Shown here: piece by piece, positions 8,189 to 16,215 of the stretch
Numbering within the stretch: position 1 is the first letter of the stretch
Layout of the letters: every line of letters begins with the position of its first letter
Position numbers and translations under genes: made by a program
Notes under the pieces: model-generated
The model's database searches: none
What the model was told of the DNA's origin: nothing
The model's input: the letters and a program-made list of their open reading frames with translations, nothing else
From: an uncultured Armatimonadota bacterium
Lineage (GTDB): Bacteria > Armatimonadota > UBA5829 > DTJY01
DNA length: 32,644 nucleotides
Reading direction: 5' to 3'
Assembly: GCA_937875395.1 (NCBI GenBank)
Contig: CALNCU010000214.1
Span: 1-32,644 of the forward strand

Positions 8189-9199
8189 ATGGCCCGGATA
8201 AAAGTTACCGCTGCAATACAACCGGCGTACCAGCATATGGTGCGCATGCTCTTTAGACCCTTCAACCTGAAAAAGTGGCTTGCACTGGGTTTTGTATCGC
8301 TTCTGGCGGGGAGTGCGGGCGGAGGCCCGGGCGGCAGATTCCCCTGCGGTTCTTCTGAACCCAATACAAGAGAGATTGATCAGGCGCTGCAATGGATGGC
8401 CGCCCACTGGGGGATTATTGCCGCTGCCGGAGCTATCTTTGTAATCCTCCTGTTTGTTTTGTATTGGCTGGGTTCAATCTTCCGGCTGGTGTATACAGAG
8501 CAGGTTGCAAAAGATTCCTACGCCATAAAAGAGCCGTTCGCCCGCCTGAAAAGCCTTGGCACATCCCTCTTTTTATGGCTGGCAGGGTTTGGTTTTGCCT
8601 TTATTGCTGCAGCCGGCATTCTGGTTGGGTTGCCGGTTGGACTTGCCTTTGGCCTGAACGCGGCCGGGTGGGTACAGGTGGTTGCCGCTGCATGGGGAGT
8701 TATAGCCTTCCTTGCTATTTTGCTAATCTTTATAATAGTGAACATTTTTGCAATAGAGCTGGTTTCAGGGGTAATGTATACCCGCGGAGTGAGGGTGCTT
8801 GAGGCGTGGCGCCTTCTTCTGCCGCGCCTTAAAGAAAACATTGGTCAGACGGCGCTGTACCTGCTGCTGATCTTTGCGTTTTGCATAGGGCTTGCAATTC
8901 TATCCATATTTGCAGCATTTATTGTACTTATGGTTATGCTTATACCCTTTGGCGGCGTCTTTCTTTTGGCGGCGCTTATTGGAAAGTCCGCCGGGCTTGT
9001 CTGGAATGCGGCCACAATCTCTATTGCAGCTTTCTACGGCGCCATATTCTTTGCGGCATACATATACGTTTTCTCCTGCATTTTGCAGCCCGCCGTCGTC
9101 TTTCTACGGGCCTTCTCTCTTGCCGTGCTTGGGCAGATGGATGAATCGTTTGCCACCGTGCCCACGGGCCTTGAACCGCTTTTGCAGAATGAACAATGA
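8189..9199 (+). CDS. Polytopic membrane protein of unknown function
   Basis: A 336-residue integral membrane protein. ATG 8189 follows GAGGGG by eight bases. After a short charged N-terminus (RMLFRPFNLKKWLALGF) there are about six or seven hydrophobic segments, including IIAAAGAIFVILLFVLYWLG, a Gly/Ala-rich pair near 125-155, FLAILLIFIIVNIFAIEL and several near 215-300. The first periplasmic or luminal loop is Gly-rich and acidic. Between helices lies a conserved-looking cytoplasmic block, TRGVRVLEAWRLLLPRLKENI, that resembles the EAWR motif seen in widespread bacterial membrane proteins of the DUF4013/DUF7544 type; I do not assign it firmly. The stop overlaps the start of the helicase-nuclease gene (ATGA), so the two are translationally coupled, though a functional link is not obvious. 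Confidence 0.75.
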   Translation: MARIKVTAAIQPAYQHMVRMLFRPFNLKKWLALGFVSLLAGSAGGGPGGRFPCGSSEPNTREIDQALQWMAAHWGIIAAAGAIFVILLFVLYWLGSIFRLVYTEQVAKDSYAIKEPFARLKSLGTSLFLWLAGFGFAFIAAAGILVGLPVGLAFGLNAAGWVQVVAAAWGVIAFLAILLIFIIVNIFAIELVSGVMYTRGVRVLEAWRLLLPRLKENIGQTALYLLLIFAFCIGLAILSIFAAFIVLMVMLIPFGGVFLLAALIGKSAGLVWNAATISIAAFYGAIFFAAYIYVFSCILQPAVVFLRAFSLAVLGQMDESFATVPTGLEPLLQNEQ

Positions 9200-12100
9200 G
9201 CCGGCTCAGTTTTACCAGAAGCCAGAGCGCGGCAATTACCACGCTTGATAGATCTGTCTGCGTCTCCGCAGGGGCGGGTTCCGGCAAAACGGAGGTGCTT
9301 GTTCGCAGGTTCTGCCATATTGTTGAAGAGAACAGGGCCGCCGCAGAAGAAATTCTCACCGTCACCTTTACGGAAAAAGCCGCCAGGGAGATGAAAGAAC
9401 GCATAGTCCGCCGGTTTGAGGAACTTGGCCGGGAGAAGGATAGGCGGGCGGTGGAATCTGCCTACATAGGCACCATCCACAGCTTCTGCATGAGGGTGCT
9501 CAAGGAGAACAGCATCCGGGCTCAGGTAGACCCCAACTTCTCTGTGCTTGATGAGGCATCCTCCCTTGCGGTTGCGGCAAAGGCCTTTAATTCCACGCTG
9601 GAATCCTTTGCCGGCGATGCAGATGCAGAGGAGCTTGTTGTAAACCTTGGCACATCTACCGTAAAGAGCGCCGTAACTTCCCTCTACGGGCATATCCGCA
9701 GCCTGGGACTCCTTCCATCCCCCCGTCTTGTGGCAGACCCCGTTCCATCCCTCCCATACAGGGAGATGCTTGAACGTTGCATAAATAATCTTCCCGAACC
9801 CGGCCCGGATTCTTCAGCTGCGCTGGTGAGGGTGCTTGAGGGCATAAGGGAAGGGCTCCCTGCCGCAGAAGAAGATATAACCCGCCTTTGCGCATTGCAG
9901 GAAGAGGGGCGCCTGGACTGGGAGAGCTTTATCCGCCTGAAAGAGTATATAAGCAGGTTCAAGCTGAACGCCGGAGGGAGGGACGTGCAGGAGAAGATAA
10001 AACGGGCTAAAGGCGCGCTTACAGATCTTATAGGCGCCTGCCTTGACTGCGAATCCTCCCGGTACGCCAACACCCTTCTTGCGCTTACCTCCCGCTTTCA
10101 TGAGCTCTACGGAGCGGCAAAGATTAGCATGGGCGCGCTTGATTATAATGATCTGCTTACAAAGACCCGCGATCTCTTTATAAGGGAGGACGGCGGCCTT
10201 ACAGAGATTGCACTGGCCTACAAAAACAGGTTCCGGTTTATCTCCATAGATGAGTTTCAGGATACCAACCGCCTGCAAAAACAGATAATAGATGCGGTTG
10301 CAAGGCCGGATAATATCTTTACCGTTGGAGATATCAAGCAATCCATCTACAGTTTTATGTATAGCGATGTAGACGTCTTTAAGGAACACCAGAAGAGCGC
10401 CCGGGTAGATAAAAAACGCTGGGCGGTGCTCCCATTTCAAGAAAACTTCCGAAGCCGCAACGGGATTATAGAGTTTGTGAACGCTTTCTTTGAAAGAGTA
10501 TGGGGAGAGGAAGCAGAGTTTGATTTTGAAAGTCTAAAATGCGCGGGCAGGTTTGCAGATTCGCCTTCCCCTAATGTTGAAGTTGTTATGGTTCCCAAAA
10601 CGCCCCCGGATTCCACCGGCAGGGGCAGCCTCTCCCTGGGCCGTGCAAATGAGGCGGAGGCCGTTGCCGCAAGAATCCTTGAGATAACCGGCAAAGAGAA
10701 TCCCCTCTTTCATACAAAGGAGGGCCGGGCGGGGCAGGCGGTCTCTTTTGGGGATATAGTGCTGCTTTTGCGCTCTACGGAGAGCATAGGCATCTATGAA
10801 AGAGCGCTGGATATGTACGGCATCCCATCCTACGTGGTAAGCGGCCGCGGGTTTTACCGCACGCACGAGGTGCAGGATATTCTGTCGCTTCTGAGCGTTG
10901 TAGATAATCCGGGGCATGATCTGGCTATGGCCGCCGTACTCCGTTCCCCGTTTGTAGGCATATCCGACGATGCGCTCTTCTGGCTCTCCAGAGACTGGGC
11001 TAATAACGCCGTCCTTCCCGGCGCAGATAGAGAACCCGGCAAGCTGATGAGAGGCCTTCTTTCCGCAGAGAATATAACCCGGCTCTCAGAGCAAGACCGC
11101 CGGAAACTCCTAAAATTCCGCCAACTGCTTAAATCTTTGGCAGAGATGCGGGCTACCCCTGTTATTACAGATATTATTGAGCAGGCCGTTCAGCATTCAA
11201 ATTATGATATTAAGCTTCTGACCATGCGGGGCGGGCGTCGGCGCCTCTTAAACGTGCGCAAGCTTTCAGACGTAGCCGGACGCTTTCAGGAGACTTCAAT
11301 AGGGGGCCTTACGGAATTCATCCGCTACGTAAAAGAGCAGCAGGTACTTGCAGAAAGAGAGACAGAGGCCGCCGCAGAGAGCGAAGAGGGCAACGTGGTG
11401 CGGATTATGACCATCCATAAGGCAAAAGGGCTGCAGGCGCCCGTTGTCTTTGTGGCGGATATGAGCAGAAGCCTGAGCTCCGGCACCGGACTCTTTGCCT
11501 TCCACCCGGAGCATGGCCTGGCGATGAAGGTTCGCAATCCACTGACATGGGAGATGGAATCCTCTCTTACATTTGCAGAGAACGCAGAACGTATAGAAAG
11601 AAAGAGCTTCCTTGAAGAAAAACGCCTTCTCTACGTGGCAATGACACGCGCAGAGGAGCATCTTGTCCTTGTGGGATGCACCGATCTTAAGGTGAACGCC
11701 CGCCACGCATACTGCAACATAAAAAACTGGACCGGCTGGCTGGAGAAGGCCCTGGCCATAACTCCCGGCACTGCAAACGGAGTTATAAACAGAGATGGAT
11801 TTTTTGTAGATTTTAAGCGCTGCATCCCTGCCGCTGCCGGGATAACAAATTTAGACAGACTGCCCATATCTGCACGTTACCGGAAGAGCCTGCAAAGCGG
11901 GGAGCGGCTTAATATTGATATATCCCCCGCCGCCGCCCGTATAGCGGATGAAGTCCTGGAAAGATGCACAAAAGCCGCTGTTCCGCCTGCTAAAATGGCC
12001 GGCCGCCTCTCCGTAAGCCAGGTGCTGGATTATAGCGAATGTCCTGCCAGGTACCATCTGCTCTATGATATAGGGATACCGGAAGAAGATATAGATATAG

Positions 12101-12723
12101 ACTACGCCCCTATAGAGGCCGGAGAGTACATAGGGGCCGCAGACCTGGGCATGGAGGCGCACCGCATACTCTCCGAACTGGATTTCGGCCGTAGTTTGCA
12201 ACCGCAGATTGAAGCTATGCTGGAGAAGCTGGGCAGCCCGGCTCTTAGAGACGAACTTGCCCCGCTTATGCAGAATTTTGCAGAGAGCACCTGGGCAAAG
12301 GAACTTGCAGAGGCAGAGGCGGTGATTAAAGAGAGGCCCTTTGAGCTAAAAGTGGGCGGCACCATACTTGCCGGAAGGATGGACGTTGTATTTGGCGGCC
12401 CGGGCGGCTGGACCGTGCTGGATTACAAGACGGGGCGCGGCGATGATACTGAGCGGTACCGTTTTCAGGTAGGCATATACGCCCACGCCGCCTTTGGGCT
12501 TCTTAAAGAGCCCCCCGCACGCACGGCGGTCTTTAATCTGAGAAGCGGCAAAGGGCGGTCAGAGGATGCAATAGACGGTTCTATTGCAAGGCTTGCAGCA
12601 GAGCGCGTTATAGAGATTGCAAAGGGAGTAGGGGCGAGCCGTTTTATCCCCACGCCGGGCAATACCTGCGCACATTGCAGGCTCTCCCTTTTTTGCAGGA
12701 AGGATTTGATCCCTGGCAAGTAG
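9196..12723 (+). CDS. AddA-like UvrD/RecB-family helicase-nuclease with a predicted iron-sulfur cluster
   Basis: An 1175-residue superfamily 1A helicase fused to a PD-(D/E)XK nuclease, for processing double-strand DNA ends. Helicase motifs in order: Walker A SAGAGSGKT (24-32), motif Ic TIHSFC, Walker B ISIDEFQDTN with Asp352-Glu353, motif III GDIKQSIYSFM, motif IV ENFRSR, motif V TIHKAKGLQAPVVF, motif VI LLYVAMTRAEEHL. The C-terminal nuclease shows GRMD (Asp1063) and LDYKTG (Asp1076, Lys1078). Unlike typical AddA, it also has Cys949 (SECPARYH) and Cys1158, 1161, 1167 (C-x2-C-x5-C), the cysteine pattern of the AddB and Cas4 Fe-S nucleases. Length fits AddA (about 1200). No AddB, RecC or RecD partner is adjacent. 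Start overlaps the previous gene by 4 bp. Symbol left empty because subfamily (AddA versus AdnA/B-like) is open. Confidence 0.9.
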   Translation: MSRLSFTRSQSAAITTLDRSVCVSAGAGSGKTEVLVRRFCHIVEENRAAAEEILTVTFTEKAAREMKERIVRRFEELGREKDRRAVESAYIGTIHSFCMRVLKENSIRAQVDPNFSVLDEASSLAVAAKAFNSTLESFAGDADAEELVVNLGTSTVKSAVTSLYGHIRSLGLLPSPRLVADPVPSLPYREMLERCINNLPEPGPDSSAALVRVLEGIREGLPAAEEDITRLCALQEEGRLDWESFIRLKEYISRFKLNAGGRDVQEKIKRAKGALTDLIGACLDCESSRYANTLLALTSRFHELYGAAKISMGALDYNDLLTKTRDLFIREDGGLTEIALAYKNRFRFISIDEFQDTNRLQKQIIDAVARPDNIFTVGDIKQSIYSFMYSDVDVFKEHQKSARVDKKRWAVLPFQENFRSRNGIIEFVNAFFERVWGEEAEFDFESLKCAGRFADSPSPNVEVVMVPKTPPDSTGRGSLSLGRANEAEAVAARILEITGKENPLFHTKEGRAGQAVSFGDIVLLLRSTESIGIYERALDMYGIPSYVVSGRGFYRTHEVQDILSLLSVVDNPGHDLAMAAVLRSPFVGISDDALFWLSRDWANNAVLPGADREPGKLMRGLLSAENITRLSEQDRRKLLKFRQLLKSLAEMRATPVITDIIEQAVQHSNYDIKLLTMRGGRRRLLNVRKLSDVAGRFQETSIGGLTEFIRYVKEQQVLAERETEAAAESEEGNVVRIMTIHKAKGLQAPVVFVADMSRSLSSGTGLFAFHPEHGLAMKVRNPLTWEMESSLTFAENAERIERKSFLEEKRLLYVAMTRAEEHLVLVGCTDLKVNARHAYCNIKNWTGWLEKALAITPGTANGVINRDGFFVDFKRCIPAAAGITNLDRLPISARYRKSLQSGERLNIDISPAAARIADEVLERCTKAAVPPAKMAGRLSVSQVLDYSECPARYHLLYDIGIPEEDIDIDYAPIEAGEYIGAADLGMEAHRILSELDFGRSLQPQIEAMLEKLGSPALRDELAPLMQNFAESTWAKELAEAEAVIKERPFELKVGGTILAGRMDVVFGGPGGWTVLDYKTGRGDDTERYRFQVGIYAHAAFGLLKEPPARTAVFNLRSGKGRSEDAIDGSIARLAAERVIEIAKGVGASRFIPTPGNTCAHCRLSLFCRKDLIPGK

Positions 12724-12752
12724 AAACTACTTATTGTCGGAGGATTACTTAC

Positions 12753-13721
12753 TTGGCCCTTGAAGAACAATTTGCAAGACTCATCAAGACCTTACAGCTA
12801 ATTGAGCGCGAGCCCTTAAAGTGGGATACGGCCGGGCTTGAGCTGGAGTTTGGGGTAGGCCGCGCCACCGTTGAAAGGGATATACGCATACTTAGGCAGT
12901 GGGGCACCATAGAACGCAAAGACGGCTGCTTTGCCGTAAAACAGATGAAGTTTCTACCCACAAATTTCACCCCCAGCGAGGCCCTCTCCCTTGTGCTTGC
13001 GGGGAGCCTTGCTACAGACAGAATAAGCCTGCCTCATTCAGACGCCCTCTCCACCGCACTTAAAAAGATAGATTCCCTCCTCCCAGAGCAGATGGAATCT
13101 ATGATAAAGAAGATGTGCAAACGTGTCTCCATAGGAATCAAGCTTGTGCGCGACTGCGATGCCGATGTGATGGATATGCTTTCTAGGGCCATCTCCTTCC
13201 ACAACCCCATAGATATAGACTACCATGTTGCCTCCCGCAAAGAGCTTACGCGGCGCAAAGTAGACCCCTACGGCCTTACGTTCAGGTTTGGCGCGTGGTA
13301 CCTTATAGGGTTCTGCCACTTAAGAGAGAGCATAAGAACCTTCGGGCTTGACAGAATACGATCTATCCGGGTGCTGGATGACCACTTCCGCTACCCAAAA
13401 GACTTTGATCTTGAAGAGTACCTTAAACGCGGATGGTCGCTTCAATCGGACTGGTCGCCCTGCCGCATACGGTTAAGGTTTTGCAGTGAGCTTGCCGGCT
13501 GGATAGAGGGATGCACGTTCCATCCACAGCAAAAAATCACCCGGGAGAAAAAGGGCACGGTCATCTTTGAGGTAAATATAGCGGGCTGGGAAGAGATAAA
13601 GCACTGGGTGCTGGGCTTTGGAGACAGGGTTGAAGTGCTGGAACCGGATGGGCTTAGAGATGCGGTGGCAGAGACAGGCGCTCGCATAGCCCAACTATAT
13701 GCCCTCAAAAAAACGGATTAG
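12753..13721 (+). CDS. WYL-domain transcriptional regulator
   Basis: A 322-residue YafY/PafC-type regulator. I choose the TTG at 12753, eight bases behind GGAGGA (12739-12744); an upstream extension would run inside the helicase gene. Residues 1-65 form a DeoR-type winged HTH (FARLIKTLQLI, then GVGRATVERDIRILRQWGTI). The WYL domain follows around residues 140-225: it contains DYHVASRKELTRRKVDPYGL and then AWYLIGFCHLRESIRTFGLDRI, including the WYL-equivalent W-Y-L triplet and the conserved basic residues that bind ligand or nucleic acid. A WCX C-terminal domain completes the protein. WYL regulators often respond to single-stranded DNA or damage, which would suit the helicase-nuclease 29 bp upstream, but control of that gene is inference. 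Confidence 0.9.
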   Translation: MALEEQFARLIKTLQLIEREPLKWDTAGLELEFGVGRATVERDIRILRQWGTIERKDGCFAVKQMKFLPTNFTPSEALSLVLAGSLATDRISLPHSDALSTALKKIDSLLPEQMESMIKKMCKRVSIGIKLVRDCDADVMDMLSRAISFHNPIDIDYHVASRKELTRRKVDPYGLTFRFGAWYLIGFCHLRESIRTFGLDRIRSIRVLDDHFRYPKDFDLEEYLKRGWSLQSDWSPCRIRLRFCSELAGWIEGCTFHPQQKITREKKGTVIFEVNIAGWEEIKHWVLGFGDRVEVLEPDGLRDAVAETGARIAQLYALKKTD

Positions 13722-13758
13722 AATATTCTGCTTCCCATTATTATTTTCTGATGAAAGG

Positions 13759-13787
13759 TTGACACTCAGCCCATAATTGGGTATTAT
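13759..13787 (+). promoter_or_regulatory. Sigma-70 promoter of the NlpC/P60 gene
   Basis: TTGACA at 13759-13764, a 17-bp spacer, TATTAT at 13782-13787. Predicted transcription start is near 13793-13795, immediately before the structured leader. Confidence 0.8.
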
Positions 13788-13795
13788 ACAGAGCA

Positions 13796-13881
13796 GTGCC
13801 GCATGGCAGTACAAATATCAGGCTGGGCATAACCTGCCTGATAAGATTGCTGCCGGCACCATAAAACCAGGCTCCAAGCCT
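13796..13881 (+). ncRNA. Structured 5' leader, candidate cis-regulatory RNA of unknown class
   Basis: From the predicted transcription start the RNA can form one long interrupted hairpin: GTGCCG (13796-13801) with CGGCAC (13854-13859); after a CATG bulge, GCAG (13806-13809) with CTGC (13850-13853); after a 7x7 internal loop, ATCAGGC (13817-13823) with GCCTGAT (13836-13842), closed by a 12-nt loop. A second hairpin, AGGCT-CCA-AGCCT (13869-13881), ends 2 nt before the SD AAGGAAG. I compared it by memory with ydaO (c-di-AMP), GEMM (c-di-GMP) and cobalamin motifs and saw no match. Existence of the pairing is visible; regulation is inference. Confidence 0.5.
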
Positions 13882-13899
13882 TAAAGGAAGTAAGACGTT

Positions 13900-14691
13900 T
13901 TGAAAATAAACGCCAACCTTACCCTGCGGATTTGCTTGGCAGCAGTGGCAATACTGTTGTTTGCGGGATCCGGTTCCCAAGCCAGCAAAGGGAACCATAC
14001 AAATATACAAAAGAAGAATCACAGCGTTTCAGCAACAAGATACGCCAAACGCTCCACCTCCCCCAAAAAGAGTAAAGTCTCCGCCCAAAAAAGACAGCAA
14101 AATGCACCGGAGATGCGTACTGCTTGCGGCCGGGCCATATTAGATGATCTGGCAGTGCGGCAGGATGAAGAGGTAATAGCCGTACTTAACAGGGGGGATA
14201 CCTTTACCGTTATAGGGCGCCATGATAATAAATTTCAGGTGCGCCTGGATGACGGCCGGGAAGGTTTTGTGCATACGGGCGGCGTGAGCCTTGACGACGG
14301 CGGAGAACCCCTCCCCGCCGGAGACCGCTACTCCACCGGGAGCAGCGTTGTCCGCGTTGCCTATGCCTACCGCGGTGCGCGTTACAGAAGCGGCGGTTCA
14401 TCTGCAAGCGGATTCGATTGTTCCGGGTTTGTAAAATTTGTCTACGCCTCTCACGGGATAAAGCTGCCCCATTCATCCAGGGCCATGTTTAACTATGGAA
14501 CCCCGGTGGCAAAGAGCAATCTTAAGCCCGGAGACCTTGTCTTTTTCAGCTATGGCAGAAGAGGCATCTCCCATGTGGGAATCTACGCAGGCAGCGGAAA
14601 GTTTATCCACGCATCCACGCACAGTACCGGAGTGCGGGTGGATTCCTTGAACTCATATCACAGGAGATACGTAGGCGCACGCCGCCTCTAG
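13900..14691 (+). CDS. Secreted SH3b-NlpC/P60 cell-wall hydrolase
   Basis: A 263-residue peptidoglycan endopeptidase (cleaves within stem peptides). The TTG start lies nine bases after AAGGAAG. Residues 1-28 are a Sec signal peptide. Residues 30-70 are a basic, Ser/Lys/Gln-rich linker suited to bind wall polymers. An SH3b domain spans about 75-130 (AVLNRGDTFTVIGRHDNKFQ, then GFVHTGGV). The NlpC/P60 domain spans about 147-263: GFDCSGFVKFVY with nucleophile Cys174, LKPGDLVFF, ISHVGIYAGSGKFIHAS with His225 and His237. All catalytic residues are present. It is preceded by a strong promoter and a structured leader and is followed after 7 bp by a GH32 gene with no evident SD. Confidence 0.93.
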   Translation: MKINANLTLRICLAAVAILLFAGSGSQASKGNHTNIQKKNHSVSATRYAKRSTSPKKSKVSAQKRQQNAPEMRTACGRAILDDLAVRQDEEVIAVLNRGDTFTVIGRHDNKFQVRLDDGREGFVHTGGVSLDDGGEPLPAGDRYSTGSSVVRVAYAYRGARYRSGGSSASGFDCSGFVKFVYASHGIKLPHSSRAMFNYGTPVAKSNLKPGDLVFFSYGRRGISHVGIYAGSGKFIHASTHSTGVRVDSLNSYHRRYVGARRL

Positions 14692-14698
14692 GCATATC

Positions 14699-16069
14699 AT
14701 GAACGCTCTCCATGGGTATGATCCCGCCCGGCCCGGATACCATTTTCTCCCGCCTGCAAACTGGATGAACGACCCATGCGGGCTCATCCAGTTCCATGGC
14801 ACCTACCATCTCTTTTACCAATGCAACCCCAGCAGCGCGACCTGGGGGAACATGACCTGGGGGCATGCGGAGAGCCAGGACCTTATCCATTGGACGCATC
14901 TGCCGCTTGCGCTCTATCCCGACCAGCCGTATGACAAGGGCGGCGTATACACCGGCTGCGCGCTCAACGTGGACGGCATGCCTGTAATATTCTACACCGG
15001 AGTCCACCCGGAGACGCAATGCGTGGCCTTTGCAGACGAGGCTCTGCACATCTTCACCAAGTATCCCGGGAATCCCGTAATCCATCATCCGCCGTCCGGC
15101 ATGGAGGTATCTGGCTTCAGAGATCCCTATGTATGGAGGGAATCGGACGGGCTTAGAATGGCAGTAGGTTCCGGAATCAAAGGCGAAGGAGGGATGCTGT
15201 TGCTGTACCGGTCAACGGATATGTTCTCCTGGGAATACCTGGGCCCGCTCTTTTCCGGAGACGGCGGAACCGGGGATATGTGGGAGTGCCCCAATTTCTT
15301 TCCATGCGGAGGCTTGTGGGTGCTTATTGTGTCCGTGCTCGACAGGGCCATCTACTTTACCGGGGAGTACAGAGAGAACCGGTTTTATCCGGGCGTCCAG
15401 GGCGAGGTGGACCTGGGAGGCTCCTTCTACGCCCCGCAGATTTTCGCGGACGAGCAGGGGAGGCGGGTGATGTTCGGCTGGCTTAGGGAGTGGCGCAACG
15501 GGAATGCAATGGTGAAGGCGGGTTGGGCCGGAGTACAGTCCCTTCCAAGAGTGATAGAGCTTGGCGCGGATGGACGGCTCCTCTTTACTCCTGCGGAAGA
15601 AGTGAAAAGCCTGCGTAAAGAGAGCATAACTTTTGCAGACATATCGCTGGATAAGGCGTTTGAAATCCCCATTCCCGATGAGTGGAGCGGTCTGGTTGAG
15701 ATAGAGGCGCGCTTGCTGGTGGCGGAGAGCGCCGGTATCAAGTTCCTCTATGGCAGCGAGGAGGCTGTGCTCACATGGAACAGGAATACGGGCGAACTCC
15801 TGCTGGATACCAGCCGCGGAAGCCTTCCTTCGGAGGGGGCTGGCGGGACGCACGGGGCCAGGCTTCCCCTTGCCGGTGGCGAACTGCTGAACCTGAGGGT
15901 CTTTCTGGACAGGTCTGTCATAGAGGTCTTTGCAAACGGCGGAACCTGCCTCACCTCACGTGTATATCCTTCCAACCCTGCCGGTATTAAGGCAGAGATA
16001 TTCTCCTGCGGCGGGGGCGATCTCAAGCTGCTTACCGCCTGGAAGATGTCCCCGGTATGGCAGATGTGA
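14699..16069 (+). CDS. GH32 beta-fructofuranosidase (sucrose/levan/inulin hydrolase family)
   Basis: A 456-residue five-bladed beta-propeller glycosidase with a C-terminal beta-sandwich. The three GH32 acidic motifs are present: NWMNDP with nucleophile Asp25, FRDP with Asp142 (transition-state stabiliser), and MWECPNF with acid/base Glu197. The beta-sandwich near the end carries LRVFLDRSVIEVFANGG, the typical GH32C motif. No signal peptide is seen, so the enzyme should act in the cytoplasm on an imported fructoside, as sucrose or sucrose-6-phosphate hydrolases do; levanase-type activity is less likely without export. Start ATG 14699 lies 7 bp after the NlpC/P60 stop and has no clear SD, so it probably relies on coupling. 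No sugar transporter or regulator for it lies nearby. Confidence 0.93.
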   Translation: MNALHGYDPARPGYHFLPPANWMNDPCGLIQFHGTYHLFYQCNPSSATWGNMTWGHAESQDLIHWTHLPLALYPDQPYDKGGVYTGCALNVDGMPVIFYTGVHPETQCVAFADEALHIFTKYPGNPVIHHPPSGMEVSGFRDPYVWRESDGLRMAVGSGIKGEGGMLLLYRSTDMFSWEYLGPLFSGDGGTGDMWECPNFFPCGGLWVLIVSVLDRAIYFTGEYRENRFYPGVQGEVDLGGSFYAPQIFADEQGRRVMFGWLREWRNGNAMVKAGWAGVQSLPRVIELGADGRLLFTPAEEVKSLRKESITFADISLDKAFEIPIPDEWSGLVEIEARLLVAESAGIKFLYGSEEAVLTWNRNTGELLLDTSRGSLPSEGAGGTHGARLPLAGGELLNLRVFLDRSVIEVFANGGTCLTSRVYPSNPAGIKAEIFSCGGGDLKLLTAWKMSPVWQM

Positions 16070-16095
16070 TCCGCTCCTTACGGCATTGCTCAGGT

Positions 16096-16124
16096 TTGAC
16101 ACGAACCCCCGAAAATAGTATAAT
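16096..16124 (+). promoter_or_regulatory. Consensus sigma-70 promoter of gyrA
   Basis: TTGACA (16096-16101), 17-bp spacer, TATAAT (16119-16124): a perfect consensus match. The leader of about 85 nt contains GTAATT/AATTAC (16153-16158 with 16192-16197) enclosing the hairpin CTGCCG-CATAGC-CGGCAG (16169-16186). A LexA-box-like GAACAAATGTAC (16132-16143) lies at the predicted start of transcription. Confidence 0.9.
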
Positions 16125-16215
16125 TTATACAGAACAAATGTACTGACAATAAGTAATTTTGCATGGTGCTGCCGCATAGCCGGCAGTTATGAATTACGGG
16201 ATCGAGGGATAATTA

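Noticed and set aside
12675..12752. Longer start for the WYL regulator inside the helicase gene
   Set aside because: GGAGGA at 12739 and the TTG at 12753 give the normal N-terminus of the HTH.
13796..13881. Assignment of the leader to the ydaO or GEMM riboswitch class
   Set aside because: The conserved cores of those classes are not present as far as I can recall them; left unclassified.
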